Shown: piece by piece, positions 25,624 to 33,500 of the stretch
Numbering within the stretch: the stretch's first letter is position 1
Layout of the letters: every line of letters begins with the position of its first letter
Source: Treponema sp.
GTDB lineage: Bacteria; Spirochaetota; Spirochaetia; Treponematales; Breznakiellaceae
Assembly (NCBI GenBank): GCA_031279205.1
Contig: JAITIX010000026.1
Location: 1-33,883 of the forward strand
Length of the DNA stretch: 33,883 nucleotides
Direction: 5' to 3'
Program-made: the position numbers and the translations under genes
The notes under the pieces: generated by a model
Seen by the model: the letters and a program-made list of their open reading frames with translations, nothing else
Told to the model about the DNA's origin: nothing
The model's database searches: none

Positions 25624-27132
25624 TTACTTACAACAGGGGCAGATGGCGAAGGGATTCTCGGTTTTGTAAGGCATGGTGGTCGGCTGATTAAAGGCAATAT
25701 CCGGCACGCCAAGATAGTCAAATATCGTGAAAAGCGACTTGCCGAACTTGCCGAAGGCTACTGCGCCGTGGTGTGGATAGCGTTTAGCAATGAGGACATG
25801 GCGATAGAAGCGTCCCATTTCGCTTATGGCAAAAATGCCAATGCCGCCGAAAGAGCGCGTTGCCACTGGCAGTACCTCGCCCTCGGCAATGTAGGCTTGG
25901 AGCGAACCATCAGGGTTTCCGTGCAGGCGGAAGAAGGTGATGGGTCCGCTTGCGATGTCGCCCTCAAGCGTACCGCGGGTGAAGTCAGGCGTGCCGCCAT
26001 TTTCTAGCGTACGGTTTTGGATAAGCTGGAACTTTAGCGCCGTGTCCTTGTCGTTGAGCTTACAGCGGGGCGTATTGCCGCAGTGGAAGCCCATGAATGT
26101 ATCCTTGAGCGTGTAGTTCCACTTCCCCTTGATGTCAGTTTCATAAAGGTCACGAGGTACCGAGTTATTGATATCAAGCAGGGTAACAGCATCCTGAGCA
26201 ACACACGCGCCGATGTATTCGCTTAACGCGCCATAGATATCCACCTCGCAACTGACCGGATAGCCGTGGCTCGACATACGGGAGTTGATGTAGCAAGGCA
26301 CGAACCCAAACGCCTGGGGAAACGCAGGCCAACACTTGTTGGCAAAGGCCACATACGTGCGCGCGCCTTTGTGTTGTTCAGCCCAGTCAAGCAGGGTAAG
26401 CTCGAACTGCGCCATCTTGGGCAATATATCCGGGAACTGGTTACCCGCGCCCAACTCTTTCTCCATATCCTTCACCACGTCTGGGATACGACTGTCTCCC
26501 TCATGCGCCTTGTAGGACACGAGGAGATCAAGCTCGGAATTCTCCTCAATTTCAACGCCAATGTCATAAAGGCCCTTAATGGGAGCGTTACAGGCAAAGA
26601 AGTCCTGGGGACGCGGTCCAAAGGTGATGAGCTTCAGGCTCTTCAGGCCGATAAGCGCTCTCGCCACTGGCACAAAGTCCTCAATCATACAGGCAATGTC
26701 GTCAGCGGTTCCCACCGGGTATTCGGGAATGATGGCCTTGAGCTTACGAAGACCCAGGTTATAGGAGCAGTTGAGCATCCCGCAGTATGCGTCGCCTCGA
26801 CCATTGATGAGATCAGCGCCGGTTTCCTCAGCCGCAGCCGCGTACATAACTGGCCCGGGGAAATAGCGGGCGATCAGGGTCTCCGGCGTCTCAGGCCCAA
26901 AGTTACCCAGAAAGACGAGGAGCGCGTTACAGTCCGCTGCCTTGACTTCGTCTACAGCCTTGAGCATATCCTTTTCGTTTTCGACTGTGGTTTTTGCCTC
27001 AAAAAGCTCAAGCCCCTTTTTGCTACACGCCGCAACCACTGCAGCCCGGCGTTTTTCCGACAGAGAAAGCACAAAGCAGTCCCGCGAAACAGCGATGATA
27101 CCGAGTTTTACCTCTGGAATGTTTTGAATCAT
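25624..27132 (-). CDS. L-fucose/L-arabinose isomerase-family protein
   Basis: 502 residues resembling the fucose/arabinose isomerase superfamily, which interconvert aldoses and ketoses with a Mn ion in the cytosol. Candidate metal ligands are Glu296 in VSCEVDIYGALSEY and Asp320 in VTLLDINNS, with His350 in GFHCGNTP; this spacing is typical of the family. The N-terminal Rossmann-like domain (about 1-170) contains LVFLGNFGPETPE. It ends CPCCK, an unusual Cys-rich tail. The true substrate cannot be told; many relatives are annotated L-fucose isomerase. GAGAGG precedes the ATG. It shares the neighbourhood with a glycosidase and an AraC regulator, which fits deoxysugar or pentose use. Confidence 0.85.
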   Translation of the reverse strand: MIQNIPEVKLGIIAVSRDCFVLSLSEKRRAAVVAACSKKGLELFEAKTTVENEKDMLKAVDEVKAADCNALLVFLGNFGPETPETLIARYFPGPVMYAAAAEETGADLINGRGDAYCGMLNCSYNLGLRKLKAIIPEYPVGTADDIACMIEDFVPVARALIGLKSLKLITFGPRPQDFFACNAPIKGLYDIGVEIEENSELDLLVSYKAHEGDSRIPDVVKDMEKELGAGNQFPDILPKMAQFELTLLDWAEQHKGARTYVAFANKCWPAFPQAFGFVPCYINSRMSSHGYPVSCEVDIYGALSEYIGACVAQDAVTLLDINNSVPRDLYETDIKGKWNYTLKDTFMGFHCGNTPRCKLNDKDTALKFQLIQNRTLENGGTPDFTRGTLEGDIASGPITFFRLHGNPDGSLQAYIAEGEVLPVATRSFGGIGIFAISEMGRFYRHVLIAKRYPHHGAVAFGKFGKSLFTIFDYLGVPDIAFNQPTTMPYKTENPFAICPCCK

Positions 27133-27197
27133 AGTTACCTCTCAAAAGTTAGTTATAAGATAATCTATTGTATGACCAGTTTTACCAGCGGTCAAGT

Positions 27198-28685
27198 TTA
27201 ACCATGATTGGCGCGTAATGCCGCAAGCGCCCGTTCCACCCGCGCAAGGGAGACTGGCGCTCCCAGTATGCGCACCGTACCGAAAAGCGGTGGGCTGACC
27301 CGCGCGCCCGTGAGCGCCACACGCAGTGGCATCATAAGATCGCCCAGTTTAACGCTGTGGGACGCAGCATAAGCCTTGATAAAGGCTTCGGCGTCAGTGT
27401 CATTGCGTGAGGCAAGCGGTTCAAGCAATTCCCGACCCAGTTCCAATAGCTCAATGGCCTTTGCTATATCCATCGTTTTGGGTAAAAACTCGCTTGTTTT
27501 GGGAAGTGGCGGTTCCACAAAGAGATAGCGGAGTTTTTCAGGTATCTCGTATAAAAACGAGACCCGCTCCTTGATAAGCGGGATGGCTTCGGTAAAGGCG
27601 CGGCGTTGGGAATCGTCTGGCGTAGCCTTGTTTTGCCCAAACAATCCCGCATCTATGGCGTGGGGTAGAGCCAGCGCCGCAAGGTCTTCGTCGCTCTTCA
27701 TGCGGATATACTGGCCGTTGTACCATTCCAGCTTCTTATAATCAAAGATCGCCGGCGCTTTATTCAGCTTCTCAAGGCTGAAACACGCCTCCAGTTCCTC
27801 AAGAGTATACAGGTCTTTGCCCTCAGTGTAGGACGCGCCGAGGAGCGCCACATAGTTAATCAGCGCCTCTGGCAGATAGCCCTGACGCCGGAACTCGTCA
27901 ACGCTGGTTGCCCCATGACGCTTGGAGAGTTTTTTGCCATCCTGCCCCATCACCATAGGTAAATGGCAGAATGCCGGTGGATTCCAGCCAAAACTCTGGT
28001 ACAGAATTACATGGAGCGGTGTTGACGGAAGCCATTCCTGCGCCCGTAGTACATGGGTGATACCCATGAGGTGATCATCCACCACATTGGCAAGGTGATA
28101 GGTTGGGAAGCCATCGGACTTGAGTAACACAGGATCAGGGTTAATGTCATTATTCTGCCATTCAATATCGCCGAGCAACTGATCGTGGAAGCCGGTTGTG
28201 TCATCAAGCGGGATTTTGAGCCGTATCACACATGACTCGCCGTCAGCCGCCCGTCTTGCAGCATCCTCATGCTTAACCACGCGGCAGTAGCGGTCATAGC
28301 CGGTTTCGCTGGAACGCGCCGCTTCCCGCTCCGAGCGCACGGCTTCAAGCCGCTCAGGAGAACAAAAGCAATAGTACGCCTTGTCTTTCTCGATAAGCTC
28401 CAGCGCGTATTGCCGGTAGAGGGCAAAGCGTTCTGACTGGGTATAGGGCGCGTAAGGCCCGCCAATGTCCGGACCCTCGTCCCAGCGCAGGCCCAGCCAC
28501 GCAAACGTATCATAAAGATTCTGGGTGTATGCCGCGTCAAAGCGTGAGCGGTCAGTATCCTCAAGCCGCAGGATAAAAGCGCCGGCACTGGCTTTGGCGA
28601 AAAGGTAGTTAAACAGGGCGGTTCTCATCCCACCAATGTGTTGTAAGCCCGTGGGAGAGGGCGCGTAACGGTCTCGTGTTATCAT
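27198..28685 (-). CDS. gltX: Glutamyl-tRNA synthetase
   Basis: 495 residues from ATG 28685. Class I synthetase charging tRNA-Glu (and possibly tRNA-Gln in organisms using the amidotransferase route). RYAPSPTGLQHIGGMRTALF holds the HIGH motif as HIGG (16-19) and KLSKR (252-256) is the KMSKS loop. FILRLEDTD and the helical anticodon-binding region (from about 320) are intact. The open frame continues to 28709, but the promoter below covers the extra codons and family alignment starts at MITRDRYAPSPTG. It is divided from the isomerase gene by 65 bases. Its promoter lies partly inside the 3' end of araC. Confidence 0.96.
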   Translation of the reverse strand: MITRDRYAPSPTGLQHIGGMRTALFNYLFAKASAGAFILRLEDTDRSRFDAAYTQNLYDTFAWLGLRWDEGPDIGGPYAPYTQSERFALYRQYALELIEKDKAYYCFCSPERLEAVRSEREAARSSETGYDRYCRVVKHEDAARRAADGESCVIRLKIPLDDTTGFHDQLLGDIEWQNNDINPDPVLLKSDGFPTYHLANVVDDHLMGITHVLRAQEWLPSTPLHVILYQSFGWNPPAFCHLPMVMGQDGKKLSKRHGATSVDEFRRQGYLPEALINYVALLGASYTEGKDLYTLEELEACFSLEKLNKAPAIFDYKKLEWYNGQYIRMKSDEDLAALALPHAIDAGLFGQNKATPDDSQRRAFTEAIPLIKERVSFLYEIPEKLRYLFVEPPLPKTSEFLPKTMDIAKAIELLELGRELLEPLASRNDTDAEAFIKAYAASHSVKLGDLMMPLRVALTGARVSPPLFGTVRILGAPVSLARVERALAALRANHG

Positions 28686-28691
28686 GGGCGG

Positions 28692-28720
28692 AGTATAGCA
28701 CCGTGCCATTCATACAGCAA
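28692..28720 (-). promoter_or_regulatory. Predicted leaderless promoter of gltX
   Basis: Minus strand TTGCTG (28715-28720), 17 bases, TATACT (28692-28697), six bases, ATG 28685. It lies just past the araC stop (28731). Confidence 0.6.
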
Positions 28721-28730
28721 GCATTGTGCG

Positions 28731-29636
28731 TTATGGCGCGTTACGCAATGGAGAACCATGGGATAGCTGTTTACGGGCTTGGTAAACCGAAGGATTGACG
28801 CCGATGTAGCACCTGAAAGCGCGGTTAAACGAGGCAAGGCTCTGAAAGCCGCATAAAAAGGCAATATCGGTAATCGGCATATCCGAACTGGCGAGACGGT
28901 TCTCAGCAGCGCGCAAACGTATCCTCGTGAGGTGTTCGTGAAAGCCCTGCCCTGTCTGCTCTTTCAAGAAACGGGTCAGATAAAATTTGCTCAAACCCAC
29001 TTCCCGCGCTGCATCTTCCAGCATAAAGGACGGGTCATCGTGGTTGTCATAGAGGCAGGAAAAGATGCGCTCCAGCAGTTGCGTGTTATTTTTCTTGTTA
29101 TAATGGATGCGGGAGCCTTGTTGCGGCGGCGGCGTGTTTCGTAGAAGGAGCGCCGCTATTTCGTAGAGCTTTGCCTTAATCAGTAGCCTGAAACCAGCCT
29201 CTTGGCGCTTGTACTCCGCGTCGATCTCCATGAGCAGACGCTCAAGGCCGTCATGCAGACTCTTGTCAGCACTCGCGCTGATAAGGGGACGTTGTCCAAA
29301 CACCGGCATCGTCAGTTCGCGGTTTTGCAACTCGACTAGCGCCTCGTTAAAAATGTCTGGCCCAAATTGAAAGATACGCACCGCCGAGTCCGCGCTTGAA
29401 TCAAAGAACCCGTGTATAAGCCCTGTATCAATCGCAACTATATCGCCCTGGTGTCCCGCCCAGGCCTTACCATTAATATCAGCGTTAAAACTGCCCTTGA
29501 GTACATACAGCATCTCCATACGCTCGTGCCAGTGCTGCGGAAACCAGAAGGGAACGCGAGGACTGTCCCATACCAGAAAGGGGAAGGTGCGCTCAATAGG
29601 TTTCAGAGGTTCTTTTTCATAAAATGGCTGGTTCAT
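28731..29636 (-). CDS. AraC-family transcriptional regulator
   Basis: 301 residues. An N-terminal cupin sensor (about 20-110; HWHERMEMLYVLKGSF and GDIVAIDTGLIHGF) is joined through a helical linker to a C-terminal pair of helix-turn-helix motifs (about 190-287; LEDAAREVGLSKFYLTRFLKEQ and ITDIAFLCGFQSLASFNRAFR). Such proteins usually activate neighbouring carbohydrate genes when bound to a sugar. The adjacent six-hairpin glycosidase and nearby isomerase are the likely targets. TATACT (29643-29648) lies six bases before the ATG with no Shine-Dalgarno; no convincing -35 is seen (TTAACG at 19 bases is the best). Transcribed toward gltX. Confidence 0.93.
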   Translation of the reverse strand: MNQPFYEKEPLKPIERTFPFLVWDSPRVPFWFPQHWHERMEMLYVLKGSFNADINGKAWAGHQGDIVAIDTGLIHGFFDSSADSAVRIFQFGPDIFNEALVELQNRELTMPVFGQRPLISASADKSLHDGLERLLMEIDAEYKRQEAGFRLLIKAKLYEIAALLLRNTPPPQQGSRIHYNKKNNTQLLERIFSCLYDNHDDPSFMLEDAAREVGLSKFYLTRFLKEQTGQGFHEHLTRIRLRAAENRLASSDMPITDIAFLCGFQSLASFNRAFRCYIGVNPSVYQARKQLSHGSPLRNAP

Positions 29637-29714
29637 AGAACCAGTATAACACGATTCGCGCTTTATACGTTAAAGTTGTTTTTATCAAAAGCACCGCAGA
29701 CACCATAACAAAAC

Positions 29715-31748
29715 TCACAGATACTTACTTAATCCCTCTGAACGTATGATGAACGAGCCATCGTCGGGGAAGCCAGGCGCGCTTGTACTGTCATCGTTGT
29801 CCCAACCCGCGGCCATCATTGCGACAGCAAGCAGAAGCCCACCATTGCCTGGCAGGTACAGGGGCAGGTCGTCGCGCTCGGCTTGGGCGTTGTGTCCGTT
29901 GCTGAGGTAGGTATTCTTCGGTGTGTGCGTAAGCAGCAAATCAACAGCTTCATGACGTAAGCCTAGGCGCGCCGCGCACATCGCCATCATAGGGAAATCC
30001 CAGCCCCACATTGAGGAAATATCCCAATCGCTTAAGACCCGTTTGAGCGTGCGTTCCATTGTTTCGTGATCTATACCTTCACCAGGCAGTACGCCCAGCA
30101 TGGCGAGCATGGATGGATGATCGGTGTAGAACGGCGCTTCCGTGAATGTAGCCGGGCAGTTTTCGTGAGCAATGTATACGCCGTCATTAATCGCGGGCGC
30201 GGCGAGTTTGTCGGCAACTTCGGCAAAACGCGAGTCAGGCGCTTCACCCAGCCGCGTGAGCCAGATATTCGCCATCCGTAGCGCCCAGCGGAAGTATTCA
30301 ACCTCAAACCCAGGGTTAAGCACTGCGCACGGGTCAAAGCGCTCCTGCGAAGGAACGAGCGGCGCTCCCAGCACATAACGCTCGCCGTCCCAATGAGCGA
30401 AGCTGACCATGAACTCAGCGGTTTTCAACACCACCTCACAGTATTCCTCAAGAAAGGCACGGCTTGGTTCGCAGCGATAGCAGAGTTCCGCCAGCATGAT
30501 GGGATGCGGCTGTTGCCATACCAGCAGCACCGCGATTGACGACGGCGAGTTATACCCCGATGGATCGCACATTTTAGGCCAGCGCGCGCCAATGTAACCC
30601 TGACGCGCGGCAATACCTAAGGCCACAGGCAGTATCTGCTTATAAAAGGAAAGACTCTTTTTCAGTTCAGCAACACGATTCCATAAGGCAAAGTGGGCGC
30701 TGTGCCAGTAGTGCATCTCAAGGTGGAACTTACCATACCAACTGTTGCAGGTCAGACCAGTCTCAGCAGGCGGGTACACGCCCCGGCTCTGTATCGCGGT
30801 GAGGTACTGGGAAAGCACAACACGCCGCTCAAGCTCAGCAGCGCGAGGATCGCGTGAGCCACTAAAGTCAATGGCCGCGCCCTGGTTCCAGTAGCATTCC
30901 CAAAACGCAATACACGCTTTCTTACTGCTTGAAAAGTCTTCCGGCAGATCGACGCGGTACTCTGGCGTGAAACGTATCGAACATTCAAGCGTTTCATCAA
31001 CGCCTCTCAGCGTAAGCGTGTGATTACTGTCAAACATCACAGTTCCACCCACGCCCACCAGAATCTGTGCCGCGTAACGCGTCTCGTCCATGACACGCTT
31101 CACTAAGCGACCTTGTTTACCCTGCCATTCCACACTCGTACGGTGTCTGCCATCCCCAACCGGCTCCTCACCCGCCTTCTTGTGGCTGGCATAGGGAAAG
31201 CAAAGCGTGAGCGCCAGCCCCTTGTTCACGAGACTCGATATAACACGAACACAGATCGTGTCCTCATCAGGGCGAACCAGCGTCTCAACCAGAACCAGCT
31301 TACCCTTCAGCAGAAAGCGTGATGTGAGGATTCCTTCCCAGAGCGAAAGTTCCTGCCGCTCCGCCGTGTAGTGTTCATAAGACACGCCAGCCAGCTTCAG
31401 CCCCAGCCGCGCCATGTTCGCGCGGTGGGCATTCTGCCGCAGTCCCCTGAACAGCAACTCCTGGTCATATTCATCAGTGGCATAGCCAACCGGACGCCCA
31501 AAGGTATCGTACTCGATAAGCCTGAGTTGCGTATCATCCTTTGGCGCGCCCGGATACCGGTGCCACAGCCACTCAGACATGGTGCAAAGGGGAAAAGCAG
31601 AAAAACTTCGCGGGAAACTTTGCAGTCCGGTAAAGTCAGCCGTGAAACAAAAACGCCCATTCCCCAGTGAAAGCGGCTCTGCTGTTTTGGTTTTGATGAA
31701 CACTGGATTGTGCCGGCTTACCAGTGCTTTTCTATCAATCATATTCAT
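29715..31748 (-). CDS. Predicted six-hairpin glycosidase (GH65/GH95-like)
   Basis: 677 residues. An N-terminal beta-rich region (about 1-290) and then an (alpha/alpha)6 toroid (about 300-640), the layout of GH65, GH95 and related clans. TCNSWYGKFHLEMHYWHSAHFALWNR resembles the strand-helix segment that carries active-site residues in these families, and MWGWDFPMMAMCAARLG and YLPGNGGLLLAVAMMAAGW form late toroid helices. There is no signal peptide, so it acts inside the cell on imported oligosaccharides. The exact family and substrate are not readable. The adjacent AraC gene and the isomerase make L-fucose or another plant sugar a reasonable guess. A second in-frame ATG lies two codons downstream. 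A TAGACT box sits 8 bases before the first ATG. Confidence 0.75.
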   Translation of the reverse strand: MNMIDRKALVSRHNPVFIKTKTAEPLSLGNGRFCFTADFTGLQSFPRSFSAFPLCTMSEWLWHRYPGAPKDDTQLRLIEYDTFGRPVGYATDEYDQELLFRGLRQNAHRANMARLGLKLAGVSYEHYTAERQELSLWEGILTSRFLLKGKLVLVETLVRPDEDTICVRVISSLVNKGLALTLCFPYASHKKAGEEPVGDGRHRTSVEWQGKQGRLVKRVMDETRYAAQILVGVGGTVMFDSNHTLTLRGVDETLECSIRFTPEYRVDLPEDFSSSKKACIAFWECYWNQGAAIDFSGSRDPRAAELERRVVLSQYLTAIQSRGVYPPAETGLTCNSWYGKFHLEMHYWHSAHFALWNRVAELKKSLSFYKQILPVALGIAARQGYIGARWPKMCDPSGYNSPSSIAVLLVWQQPHPIMLAELCYRCEPSRAFLEEYCEVVLKTAEFMVSFAHWDGERYVLGAPLVPSQERFDPCAVLNPGFEVEYFRWALRMANIWLTRLGEAPDSRFAEVADKLAAPAINDGVYIAHENCPATFTEAPFYTDHPSMLAMLGVLPGEGIDHETMERTLKRVLSDWDISSMWGWDFPMMAMCAARLGLRHEAVDLLLTHTPKNTYLSNGHNAQAERDDLPLYLPGNGGLLLAVAMMAAGWDNDDSTSAPGFPDDGSFIIRSEGLSKYL

Positions 31749-31756
31749 ATTGATGG

Positions 31757-31785
31757 AGTCTAATCATGGCAGAGTAAATGTTCAA
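31757..31785 (-). promoter_or_regulatory. Predicted promoter of the glycosidase gene
   Basis: Minus strand TTGAAC (31780-31785), 17 bases, TAGACT (31757-31762), 8 bases, ATG 31748. Confidence 0.5.
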
Positions 31786-31809
31786 CACACGACAGTCTAC
31801 TCGCTTATC

Positions 31810-31883
31810 GGCAACAGCGTGTCTGGCGCCAATCTCGAACATTACAGCGCATGACAGGCAACGGCGTGTCTGGCGCCAATCTC
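31810..31883. repeat. 27-bp direct repeat at the ABC gene 3' end
   Basis: 31810-31836 and 31857-31883 differ at one base and are 47 bases apart. The second copy encodes EIGARHAVA near the ABC ATPase C-terminus; the first lies just past its stop. This is a recent local duplication of the gene's tail. Confidence 0.9.
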
Positions 31884-32786
31884 TCGGAGCGTGGGAACCT
31901 CAGCGCGGCATTGCCTAACAGCATGGGGACAACGGGGCGCAAAGACACAGCCCACGGCATTACCAGCGCCAGGGTTCGCGACTTCACCCCGCAGCGCAAC
32001 AGCAGCAGCGCGTGACCTGCCCAAACGCGGGGCAGCAGCGATAAGGGCTTGAGTATAGGGATGCGCAGTATCACGAAAAAGTACGTCGCTGGGCGCAAGT
32101 TCCACCAGCTTACCCAGATACATCACCGCAACACGGTCGCAGAGGTACTCAATGACGCTCATGTCGTGGGAAATGAAGAGCATCGATAGATTACGTCCTT
32201 CGCAGCGACGATTCGCGCGGAGCAGGGCGAAAAGGTTGAGTAATTGCGCTTGTACCGAAACATCAAGGGCTGAGACCGGCTCATCAGCAATGAGTATCTC
32301 AGGATCAGACAGCAGAGCGCGAGCAATGGCGAAACGCTGAAGTTGACCTCCAGAGAGTTCCTGAGGATAACGGGGAAGCGTGTCTTCTGAAAGCCCGAAC
32401 TCAGCTATGAGTCGCCTGATTTTGGTATGTGCCGTTGCCGTATCCATATCATAGTAGCGGCAGACCTCGATGAGGGAAGCAATGAGGCGTAACTTAGGAT
32501 TGAACGACGCAAAAGGATTCTGGAATACCATCTGCATACGCTGCCGTGCCAGCGATAGTTTCCGGCGCGGCAGGCGCGTCAGCTCGATTCCCTTGAAGAC
32601 AACGCTCCCCGCGGTCGGCTCAATGAGCCGGAGCGCAAGCCTGCCGAGCGTAGATTTACCACAGCCGCTTTCACCAACAACGCCGAGAATATCGTCGTTA
32701 CCAATGGTCAGCGACACATCATCAACAGCGCGTAACAACGTCCGTCCTACCGGAAAATACTTTTTGAGCGATTTCAGTTCCAACAT
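31842..32786 (-). CDS. Oligopeptide/dipeptide-type ABC transporter ATP-binding protein (DppF/OppF-like)
   Basis: 314 residues. It powers uptake of peptides or other solutes by the Opp/Dpp class of importers at the inner membrane. Walker A GESGCGKST (38-46), Q-loop VFQNPFASFNP, signature LSGGQ (144-148), Walker B ILIADEP (164-170), His207 in SHDMS, and the class-specific Cys-rich C-terminal domain (CVFAPRCPHA, QCR, CHAL). GGGAGG lies 6 bases before ATG 32786, so the in-frame TTG at 32831 is not used. The usual partners (DppB, DppC, DppD, substrate-binding protein) are not adjacent; upstream is a repeat-rich stretch, so the operon seems broken or the subunit works with distant genes. Confidence 0.92.
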   Translation of the reverse strand: MLELKSLKKYFPVGRTLLRAVDDVSLTIGNDDILGVVGESGCGKSTLGRLALRLIEPTAGSVVFKGIELTRLPRRKLSLARQRMQMVFQNPFASFNPKLRLIASLIEVCRYYDMDTATAHTKIRRLIAEFGLSEDTLPRYPQELSGGQLQRFAIARALLSDPEILIADEPVSALDVSVQAQLLNLFALLRANRRCEGRNLSMLFISHDMSVIEYLCDRVAVMYLGKLVELAPSDVLFRDTAHPYTQALIAAAPRLGRSRAAAVALRGEVANPGAGNAVGCVFAPRCPHAVRQCRAEVPTLREIGARHAVACHAL

Positions 32787-32854
32787 GCTTTGCCTCCCAC
32801 ATGATGACAGCGTACTTTGTGGTACTACCAATGTCCAGTAGAAAAGGTGCGGTC

Positions 32855-32935
32855 TTACAAAACACGCTGGTACTTATCAAACGCGCAGTCTTTTCCACTG
32901 AACAGGACGCTTCCCTTTAAGATACACGCCTCCAC
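32855..32935 (-). CDS. Short open frame, possible remnant of an amidohydrolase-type N-terminus
   Basis: GTG 32933-32935 to TAA 32855-32857, 26 residues: MEACILKGSVLFSG, then KDCAFDKYQRVL. The pattern I-L-K-G-x-V-L resembles the first strand of amidohydrolase-family deaminases, but it is too short to be sure. An in-frame TAG lies two codons upstream. It may be what remains of a gene that once preceded the ABC ATPase. Confidence 0.2.
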   Translation of the reverse strand: MEACILKGSVLFSGKDCAFDKYQRVL

Positions 32936-32979
32936 GCCTCGCTATGAATTTTACGCCTATTCCCAGCTCCACTTTGAGT

Positions 32980-33198
32980 CTAGCGCCCCGCCAAGCGATT
33001 AACAACAACCGCCAAGCCGCAGAAAACAACCGCTAAATCACAGACAAAAACCGCTAAGCCGTAGACAACAACCGCTAAGCCGCAAACAAAAACCGCCAAG
33101 CCGCAGACAAAAACCGCTAAGCCACAGACAAAAACCGCTAAGCCGCAGACAAAAACCGCCAGACCGTAGACAAGGAGGCTTTTATATGACTTATACAC
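32980..33198 (-). CDS. Open frame through the second array: hydrophobic heptad repeat
   Basis: GTG 33198 to TAG 32980-32982, 72 residues built of GLAVFVC-type heptads after a short basic start (MYKSYKSLLVYG). It would be one or two membrane segments. No Shine-Dalgarno precedes it. In the four outer units (33088-33171) every base change between units is silent in this frame, which is odd for non-coding DNA, but the sample is small. I keep it as a low-confidence candidate. Confidence 0.2.
   Translation of the reverse strand: MYKSYKSLLVYGLAVFVCGLAVFVCGLAVFVCGLAVFVCGLAVVVYGLAVFVCDLAVVFCGLAVVVNRLAGR
32983..33171. repeat. Array of nine tandem 21-bp units
   Basis: Units start at 32983 (degenerate), 33004, 33025, 33046, 33067, 33088, 33109, 33130 and 33151. 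The consensus begins AAAAACCGCTAAGCCG and ends CAGAC. There are no spacers. Immediately after the array is AAGGAGG (33172-33178), a few bases before a six-codon frame. The rest of 32936-33500 holds no recognisable gene. Confidence 0.95.
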
Positions 33199-33368
33199 AA
33201 GATTAACGTAAGTTCAATGAGATTATGTATCCGCGAATGAACGCGAATCTTCAAGTTAGCCTTAAGGAATTCAGGAAACGCTGTATCATCCACAAACATA
33301 CTCTGCCCATGACGGCGCTTGGACGTAATTCAGCAAGGATTCTGATCTATAAAAAAAGTCGTGAGTAA

Positions 33369-33392
33369 AACTTACCTATATATGAGTAAGTT
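33369..33392. repeat. Inverted repeat in the lipoprotein upstream region
   Basis: AACTTAC (33369-33375) and GTAAGTT (33386-33392) around a 10-base AT-rich centre. It is flanked by GTGA and TCAC, which can extend the stem. A possible operator or the terminator of an unseen transcript. Confidence 0.4.
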
Positions 33393-33442
33393 CTTCACAT
33401 TAAACATGTATTTATAAACAAAAGTAAGTGAGAAATCATTCG

Positions 33443-33471
33443 TTGGCTTGGCATAGAACTTGCTATATATA
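33443..33471 (+). promoter_or_regulatory. Predicted promoter of the lipoprotein gene
   Basis: TTGGCT (33443-33448), 17 bases, TATATA (33466-33471), then about 30 bases containing AAGGAG before ATG 33501. Confidence 0.5.
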
Positions 33472-33500
33472 ACACAACTATCTCTTTTAAGGAGTTTGAT

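Noticed and set aside
26266-27201. 311-codon open frame antisense to the isomerase gene
   Set aside because: It is covered by a well-supported gene on the opposite strand and has no ribosome site or motifs.
33187-33207. Six-codon frame (MTYTQD) after the second array with AAGGAGG before it
   Set aside because: It is too short to call. It could be a chance leftover of a gene start resembling the flavodoxin leader; no regulatory logic is visible.
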